Shown here piece after piece: positions 58,942 to 64,000 of a DNA stretch of 64,000 nucleotides. This DNA is from Treponema sp. (GTDB taxonomy: Bacteria > Spirochaetota > Spirochaetia > Treponematales > Treponemataceae), in NCBI GenBank assembly GCA_017935745.1, contig JAGBGX010000011.1, forward strand, positions 1-64,000, in the 5' to 3' direction. The notes under the pieces are model-generated. The model was not told the DNA's origin and made no database searches. It worked only from the letters and a program-made list of their open reading frames with translations. Both the position numbers and the translations under genes were made by a program. The first letter of the stretch is position 1. The number at the start of each line of letters is the position of its first letter.

Positions 58942-60186
58942 TTGGTTCGGACAATTGTTGGCCTTGATATCGGCACATGCTGGATCAGGACTGTTATTGC
59001 AGAAGTGAACGCCGCTGACGAAGTTGAAATCATTGGCATTTCAAAACGGCCGTCGCTCGGAGTGCGCAACGGTGTCATCGTCAATATTGATGCGACAAAA
59101 AATGTAATACGGGAAACAATTGAAGCCGCGGAAATCATAGCGGGAACGACTGTCGTGGAAGTGTACACGTCAATCGGCGGCTCACAGGTGACAAGCCTGC
59201 CGTCAACCGGGGTTGTAGGGGCGGATCCGCGCGGCGGAAACCATGAAGTCGAAATCAGGCAGGAGGCAAAGAACCGGGCCTTGGAATGCGCAAAGGCAGT
59301 TTCAATTCCGCTCAATGAAATTCTGCTTCATATTCTGCCGCAGGAATACCTTGTTGACGGACGGGAATATGCGAATCCGATCGGAATCAAGGGCGTCCGC
59401 CTTGAAGTAAAGACGCTCCTTTTGAAAGTGTCCACTTCAGCATTTGCAAACATAAAGGAATGCATCACCCGCGCTGAATATCAGCTCAGGAGAATTACGC
59501 TTAAGACGCTTGCTGCCGCGTATGCCACGCTGCGTGAAGATGAGCGGGATCTCGGCTCCATTTTAATCGATCTGGGCGGCGGCTCAACAGATGTCATTGT
59601 GCTGAACAAGGATGCTCCTGTCTTTACGACTTCAATTCCTGCCGGAGGAAACCGCGTTACAAATGATATTTCCACCGTCATGGGAGTGCCTTTTTCTGTA
59701 GCGGAAGAGCTCAAGCTCAAGTACGGAACGTGCTGGCTTGACGAAGGCGAGGCGGATGACGAGGTCATTATTCCCGGTGTGGGCGGGCTTCCTCCTGAAG
59801 TCACCGTAAAGTCAGTGCTCAGCGAAATCATTACAGCCCGTGTTGAAGAAATTCTCATGTCGGCGAAAAAGGAAGTTGTGCGCCGCTCAGGGCTTACCGA
59901 GCTTCGCGGAACGATTGTTCTTGCCGGCGGCGGCGCGCTTATGCCGGGAATTGAAACGCTTGCGCAGGAAGTCTGGAAGACAACAGCTGTCAGAATCGGA
60001 TGCACGGCTGATTACGGCGGCTCTGATGACTCGTACCGGAATGCGGACTTTGCGACGGCAGTCGGGCTTGTCCTTGCAAACAGGAATGATGATACGCCGG
60101 GAGCAGTTCCGCGCAGGAATGCAAAGAAGCAGAAAGCGGATCTGAAGAGAAGCTGGTTTCGGAGCCTGCTCAAAAAAATAAACTAG
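58942..60186 (+). CDS. ftsA: Cell division protein FtsA
   Basis: A 414-residue actin-family protein. The phosphate-1 loop is VGLDIGTCWIRTV and phosphate-2 is ILIDLGGGSTDVIV, followed by VLAGGGALMPGIE (adenosine loop). The C-terminal basic amphipathic tail KRSWFRSLLKKIN matches the FtsA membrane-binding helix. FtsA tethers FtsZ to the membrane. TTG 58942 is chosen because GAGGAG lies 5-6 bases upstream; the GTG at 58930 overlaps that site. Confidence 0.95.
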   Translation: MVRTIVGLDIGTCWIRTVIAEVNAADEVEIIGISKRPSLGVRNGVIVNIDATKNVIRETIEAAEIIAGTTVVEVYTSIGGSQVTSLPSTGVVGADPRGGNHEVEIRQEAKNRALECAKAVSIPLNEILLHILPQEYLVDGREYANPIGIKGVRLEVKTLLLKVSTSAFANIKECITRAEYQLRRITLKTLAAAYATLREDERDLGSILIDLGGGSTDVIVLNKDAPVFTTSIPAGGNRVTNDISTVMGVPFSVAEELKLKYGTCWLDEGEADDEVIIPGVGGLPPEVTVKSVLSEIITARVEEILMSAKKEVVRRSGLTELRGTIVLAGGGALMPGIETLAQEVWKTTAVRIGCTADYGGSDDSYRNADFATAVGLVLANRNDDTPGAVPRRNAKKQKADLKRSWFRSLLKKIN

Positions 60187-60341
60187 AGGGAACCTCTGAG
60201 AACTCACGGGAGTGTTTTTGGAGAGATTCTGGACGGTTTCGGAGGCAGGGCTTCGGATTCCGCTGAAATTATAAAGCGCACGCTGCATAATGGGGATGCG
60301 GCTTTATGCGGCCGGCAGCATGCGCGGGTTGGGAGGATGTT

Positions 60342-61838
60342 ATGAATTTTACAAATGTCGAGGACTCTTCAGTTCCAAAGAATGAAGCTGCGGTGTGCCC
60401 GGAAGATGAGACGCAGGCGGCAGAAGCAGCGGCTGAGGCTGACTTGAATTTTGACGATGAGCTTGGCGAGCTGAATCCTACTGTCATAAAGATTATCGGC
60501 TGCGGAGGCGGCGGTTCGAGCGCGGTTCAGCGCATGATTGACGACGGCGTTTCTGATGTTCATTTTGTCGTTTTGAACACAGACAAGCAGGCTCTGCATA
60601 AGTCTTCAGCAAAGCTCAGGGTTCCCATCGGACAGAAAATCACCGGCGGACTTGGCGCGGGCGGAAATCCTGACGTAGGCGAAAATGCTGCAAAGGAAGA
60701 TGCCGAGCGCATTTCACGGATTATCAAAGGCTCCAACATGGTCATTATCACGGCAGGCATGGGCGGCGGAACAGGAACCGGCTCTGCGCCTGTTGTCGCT
60801 GAGCTTGCACATAAGGAAGGAATTCTCACAATTGCTGTTGTTACTACGCCGTTTCAGTTTGAAGGAACTGTCCGCATGGACAATGCGCTCAAGGGCCTTG
60901 AAAAGCTGCGCAGCAATGTTGACAGCCTGATAGTTCTTCCGAACGACCAGATTTTCAAGGCGGTGAAAAATGTTGATCACCGCATGACGTTCCGCGAGCA
61001 GTTCAAGCTTGCCGACGGGCTTTTGTGCGCAGGCGTAAAGGGCGTCACAGAGCTGATTACAAAGCCCGGTCCCATAAACCTTGACTTTGCTGATGTCAGC
61101 TCCATAATGCGCGGCTCAGGCGATTCTATTCTCGGCGTCGGAAGAGGAAAAGGCGAAAACCGCATTACTGAGGCTGTTGAAGGCGCGATTGCAAATCCGC
61201 TGCTTGAAAACAGGCAGATTGACGGCGCGCGCAAGATTTTAATCAACATGACGACAAACGGAAATCTGTCTCTGGAAGAAGCGGAGGAAATTGCGAACCT
61301 GATCCGGCACTCGGCGAACCAGAAGGCAAACATAATCTGGGGGCTTGCTGAAAATGCCGAGATGGAGGACGATGATCTTGCCGTGACAGTCATAGCGACT
61401 GACTTTGACGGCGATGATGAGTTTGGAGCCTTGCAGGGCGATGAGCCTGAAAAGGATGATTCTGTTGTTGGATACGGAGACTTTATAAAGGCGCTTGGAG
61501 GAAACCGTCAGCCGGAGCTGGCGCAGGAAGCCTGTGCATCTGCAAAGCAGGCCGAGCATCTCAGTTCTGTCGATGTAAAAAGCTCGCTGCCTGAAGGATT
61601 CAGTGTTTCAGAGCCTGAAAAGGAGGCAAAAAGCGCAGCTTCCATTGCGGAACGGGAAACAGTTTCCCTCGTTGAAAGCAAGGAGGAGCCGAAGCCCCGG
61701 CCCGGCGCAGGCCGCGCTTTTTCTGCGCGGGAAATTCCAGCCGGCGTGAAAATCGATCCGAACGATATCAATCAGCCTGCAATCTACCGGAAAAAGCTGG
61801 AAGGGCTTTCACGTTCAATCGACTTGACGCAGCTTTAA
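60342..61838 (+). CDS. ftsZ: Cell division GTPase FtsZ
   Basis: A 498-residue tubulin homologue. A 45-residue acidic N-terminal extension precedes VIKIIGCGGGGSSAVQRM. The tubulin signature GGGTGTGSAP is at residues 141-150, and NLDFADV and MTTNGNLSLEEAEEI follow. A long linker, rich in Glu and Ser, spans about 365-470. The final residues KLEGLSRSIDLTQL may replace the usual DIPxFL FtsA/ZipA peptide. GGGAGG precedes ATG 60342, and the 155-base gap after ftsA contains no gene. Its product forms the septal ring. Confidence 0.96.
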   Translation: MNFTNVEDSSVPKNEAAVCPEDETQAAEAAAEADLNFDDELGELNPTVIKIIGCGGGGSSAVQRMIDDGVSDVHFVVLNTDKQALHKSSAKLRVPIGQKITGGLGAGGNPDVGENAAKEDAERISRIIKGSNMVIITAGMGGGTGTGSAPVVAELAHKEGILTIAVVTTPFQFEGTVRMDNALKGLEKLRSNVDSLIVLPNDQIFKAVKNVDHRMTFREQFKLADGLLCAGVKGVTELITKPGPINLDFADVSSIMRGSGDSILGVGRGKGENRITEAVEGAIANPLLENRQIDGARKILINMTTNGNLSLEEAEEIANLIRHSANQKANIIWGLAENAEMEDDDLAVTVIATDFDGDDEFGALQGDEPEKDDSVVGYGDFIKALGGNRQPELAQEACASAKQAEHLSSVDVKSSLPEGFSVSEPEKEAKSAASIAERETVSLVESKEEPKPRPGAGRAFSAREIPAGVKIDPNDINQPAIYRKKLEGLSRSIDLTQL

Positions 61839-61839
61839 A

Positions 61840-62742
61840 ATGGCAGCCGCAGGCATTCTCGGTGAATTTTATGATGAGCTCATTTTTATAGAGCACCGCG
61901 GAGAACTGACGGCGCAGACATATCTGTCTTCAGTGAAGGAATTTCTGCTGTTCCTTGAGCGCGGGTCTGTTCTGCTGGAGACGGCAGGGCTTCGTGACCT
62001 GGCGCGCTATGAGCTGTTTCGGAAGGAGGCAGGCATTGATTCGGCAACTATTGCAAAAGATTTGTCCGCTCTCAGGGAATTCGGCTCGTTTTTAGTCAGA
62101 AAAAAAATCTGGAGCGCGAATATTGCCCTGGAGATGGACACTCCGAAAACTGCGCGCAAGCTTCCGAAAGTCCTTGGAGTGGAGCAGGTGGACTCGCTTC
62201 TTGCTGCGATTGATGTGCAGCGGCCGTCCGGGATCCGCGACAGGGCCTTGTATGAAACGATTTACAGCTGCGGCCTGCGGATAAGCGAGGCGTGCGGACT
62301 GCTGGTTTCAAATGTGCATTTTGATGAAAATGTGCTTATTGTCACTGGAAAGGGCAGGAAGGAGCGCGTTGTTCCGTTCGGAGCTGATGCGGCTTTCTGG
62401 CTGAAAAAGTGGCTCCTTGAAGCGCGGCCGGCTCTGACAGGCAGCAGGGCTGTGGCCCAGGTGTTTGTAAATGCCCGCGGAAAGCCGATTTCCCGCAAGG
62501 GTGTCTGGAAAAATTTCAAGGCATGGGGCGTTAAAAGCGGCGTGGAAGCAAAAGTCCACACGCTGCGCCATTCCTTTGCAACGCATCTGCTTGCCGGCGG
62601 CGCGGATCTGCGCTCTGTCCAGGAGCTTCTGGGGCATTCAGATCTGGCGACAACTCAGATTTATACGCACGTGGATGACGGAAATCTGCGTGACTATCAC
62701 AGGGATTATTTTCCGGGCCATAGCTGTACGGAAAAAGAATAG
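61840..62742 (+). CDS. XerC/XerD-type tyrosine recombinase
   Basis: A 300-residue recombinase. An N-terminal SAM-like DNA-binding domain (to about 100) precedes the catalytic domain with Arg147 (CGLRISEACG), Lys171 (GKGRKERVVPF), His240/Arg243 (VHTLRHSFATHLL), His266 (LLGHSD) and nucleophile Tyr275 (TTQIYTHV). It resolves chromosome dimers at dif. The start follows ftsZ by one base. Whether it is XerC or XerD is not decided. A terminator lies at 62800-62842. Confidence 0.93.
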   Translation: MAAAGILGEFYDELIFIEHRGELTAQTYLSSVKEFLLFLERGSVLLETAGLRDLARYELFRKEAGIDSATIAKDLSALREFGSFLVRKKIWSANIALEMDTPKTARKLPKVLGVEQVDSLLAAIDVQRPSGIRDRALYETIYSCGLRISEACGLLVSNVHFDENVLIVTGKGRKERVVPFGADAAFWLKKWLLEARPALTGSRAVAQVFVNARGKPISRKGVWKNFKAWGVKSGVEAKVHTLRHSFATHLLAGGADLRSVQELLGHSDLATTQIYTHVDDGNLRDYHRDYFPGHSCTEKE

Positions 62743-62799
62743 AAATGCGCATTCCGCTGGAAACGTGTGTTGCGGGTGCATTTCATTGCGGATGTGCTT

Positions 62800-62842
62800 A
62801 AAAAGCCAAACCGAAAGCTGACACTTTCTCATTGGCTTTTTT
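62800..62842 (+). terminator. Terminator after the division cluster, just upstream of the lipoprotein gene
   Basis: AAAAAGCCAA (62800-62809) pairs exactly with TTGGCTTTTT (62832-62841). An inner GAAAG/CTTTC stem adds to it and a T-run ends it. The AGGAGG ribosome binding site of the next gene begins four bases later, so the hairpin could also act as an attenuator. Confidence 0.8.
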
Positions 62843-62856
62843 AATAGGAGGTTTTT

Positions 62857-63591
62857 ATGAGACAGTTCCTGGCAGTGCCTGTCTTTGCTGCGCTGTGCGC
62901 TCTTGCGGTTTCCTGCGCTCCGTCATATAATTCCGTCAAGCGGATGCAGAAAATTGAAGAGGGAGTGAGTAGCCCTACGACAAAGGAAGAGCTTGAGGAG
63001 GCTATCCGCAAATACGACCGGCGGGCAATGGATCTTGCCCTCACCGAAGGCCAGATTGGAATCTGGTATAAGATTCTTGGGACGCGGTATCTGGATCAGC
63101 AGATGTACGGAAAAGCCCTCGAATGCTTTCAGAATGCGCTCACCTATTATCCGAACAACGCGAATCTGTATTACTATGTCGGAACGTGCGCGGGATATAT
63201 GTCCCATACTGCCTTGGACTATGAGGCGAAAGGCTCTGCATCGGATGCCGCAATCAAGCGGGCGAACTACCTCAAGCTTGCGGAAAACGCATATCTTCAG
63301 GCGCTTCGCATCAATCCGAACTATTACCGGGCTTTGTATGGAATCGGAGTCCTGTATGTCTTTGAATTCGGACAGAACGAAAAGGCTATTCCGTATCTGG
63401 AGCAGTTCCTTTCCACCCAGGTAAAGGATACAAGCGCCATGTTTGTGCTTGCGCGCGCGTACTATGCCACCTATCAGTTTGACAAGGCTGTCGCGCTGTA
63501 CGACAGGATAATCGAGCTGAAGCCGAATGCTGAAAAGGTTCAGGAAGCGCAGGCGAACAAAAAAACGGTTCTTGAGGCCCAGTACCAGTAA
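62857..63591 (+). CDS. TPR-repeat lipoprotein
   Basis: A 244-residue lipoprotein. The signal peptide is followed by lipobox LAVSC (Cys20). About four TPR motifs follow (YGKALECFQNALTYYPNNANLYYY; AENAYLQALRINPNYYRALYGIG; AIPYLEQFLSTQVKDTSAMFVLA). It is anchored in a membrane and probably scaffolds envelope proteins. Near-homologues with this layout occur in other treponemes; function is unknown. AGGAGG lies 6 bases before ATG 62857. Confidence 0.82.
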   Translation: MRQFLAVPVFAALCALAVSCAPSYNSVKRMQKIEEGVSSPTTKEELEEAIRKYDRRAMDLALTEGQIGIWYKILGTRYLDQQMYGKALECFQNALTYYPNNANLYYYVGTCAGYMSHTALDYEAKGSASDAAIKRANYLKLAENAYLQALRINPNYYRALYGIGVLYVFEFGQNEKAIPYLEQFLSTQVKDTSAMFVLARAYYATYQFDKAVALYDRIIELKPNAEKVQEAQANKKTVLEAQYQ

Positions 63592-63724
63592 ATTCAGTGC
63601 AAGGCTTGCTGCGTTTTTCCCCGGATTCGGCTTGTGCGGCTGTAAAAACGTGCCGGGCAGTCCGGATTCCAGCGGATTCTGCGCAAAATTTGCATTTTTC
63701 AGCTGGTTTTTATATCTTCTTTGT

Positions 63725-64000
63725 GTGGATATTTTACATATTGCAATTTCTTCGCTATCATTCCTGTCTGTAAAAGAAAAAAAACTTTTAGAGAAAAATA
63801 TTGACAGTCTGGATAGTCTTGCGTTACTGTCTATACAAGAGCTTTCTACTATTTATAGGCAGAAGCACGGGAAAAGCGTCATGGAACGGCGGGCTGTGCA
63901 GGGTTCAGGCTGAAAAGGCCTGCGCCATTATGGCGGCAAAGGGCATTCATGCTGTCCTGCATTCAGATCCGGCGTTTCCTGTCATGCTTAAAACGATTCC
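63725..64000 (+). pseudogene. dprA: dprA (smf), frameshifted and cut by the window edge
   Basis: GTG 63725 begins VDILHIAISSLSFLSVKEKK, which runs to SIQELSTI and then leaves the DprA-like frame. Removing one T from the run at 63852-63854 restores IGRSTGKASWNGGLCRVQAEKACAIM in a continuous frame to base 64000. The text fits the N-terminal SAM-like part of DprA and the beginning of its Rossmann domain, and dprA follows the division cluster and xer in related genomes. DprA loads RecA on incoming DNA. Either the gene is broken by one inserted base or the base run was miscalled. No ribosome binding site is seen. Confidence 0.65.

Noticed and set aside
60187..60341. A small gene in the ftsA-ftsZ gap
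   Set aside because: The only frames are short (under 35 codons), lack a start with a good ribosome binding site and stop within the gap. The GGGAGG there belongs to ftsZ.
1..64000. CRISPR arrays, insertion sequences, prophage or integrons
   Set aside because: No regularly spaced identical repeats, transposase or phage structural genes were seen. The tyrosine recombinase after ftsZ is a housekeeping Xer protein by position and motifs.

Overview
The window looks like chromosomal DNA from a Treponema (Spirochaetota), probably a gut or rumen species. The spirochaete assignment rests on gene content and order: a nine-gene V/A-type ATPase operon, a cheA / cheW-cheR-like / cheX / cheY operon, tlyC next to ybeY and a PgpH-type HD protein, TPR lipoproteins, and a shortened dcw cluster (mraZ, rsmH, ftsL, murF, ftsW, ftsQ, ftsA, ftsZ) followed by xerC/D and dprA. 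A GH10 xylanase lipoprotein and a GH2 glycosidase suggest use of plant polysaccharide. I cannot name the species. Base composition is near half G+C by eye. I see no rRNA, CRISPR array, prophage or insertion sequence.

Layout. 1-1.9 kb: the end of a BspA-like leucine-rich surface protein, a near-perfect hairpin terminator, then two decayed genes, the second an ImmA/IrrE-type metallopeptidase broken inside its HELGH motif. 2-9.5 kb: an EF-G paralogue, an isochorismatase-like hydrolase, tRNA-Lys(UUU), rsgA, an EamA transporter, an M28 peptidase, an RRM protein and an adenosine deaminase-like enzyme. 9.5-16 kb: GH2 glycosidase, glyA, GH10 xylanase, a SPOR-domain protein and a LapA-like membrane protein. 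16-25 kb: valS, a small HD hydrolase resembling stand-alone ppGpp hydrolases, a PgpH-type c-di-AMP phosphodiesterase, ybeY, tlyC and a large TPR protein. 25-31.5 kb: pgk, GNAT, RlmI-like methyltransferase, miaA, TatD, secG and a PtsN-like EIIA. 31.5-41 kb: the V-ATPase operon (G/H-C-I-K-F-E-A-B-D) plus a Usp-fold protein. 41-47.3 kb: an outer-membrane barrel candidate and the chemotaxis operon. 47.3-53.5 kb: MarR regulator, HTH-EIIA fusion, membrane protein, transglutaminase-like protein, RluA-type pseudouridine synthase, yebC, ruvC and a DUF8091-like protein. 53.5-64 kb: the division cluster, xerC/D, a TPR lipoprotein and the start of a frameshifted dprA.

How the genes relate. The V-ATPase genes are tightly spaced or overlap, except for a 382-base gap ahead of the E subunit that holds two 44-base direct repeats and several hairpins. 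The chemotaxis operon encodes kinase, coupling protein, CheY-P phosphatase and response regulator. The division cluster begins with a promoter followed by four TGG-type boxes exactly 10 bases apart, as expected for MraZ autoregulation.

The most unusual signal is a set of at least seven genes (rsgA, the EamA transporter, the adenosine deaminase-like gene, the GH2 gene, cheA, a membrane protein and the rluA-type gene). In each, a good sigma70-like promoter has its -10 element only 6-11 bases before the start codon and no Shine-Dalgarno sequence is visible. These mRNAs should be leaderless or nearly so, while neighbouring genes carry ordinary AGGAGG-type sites.
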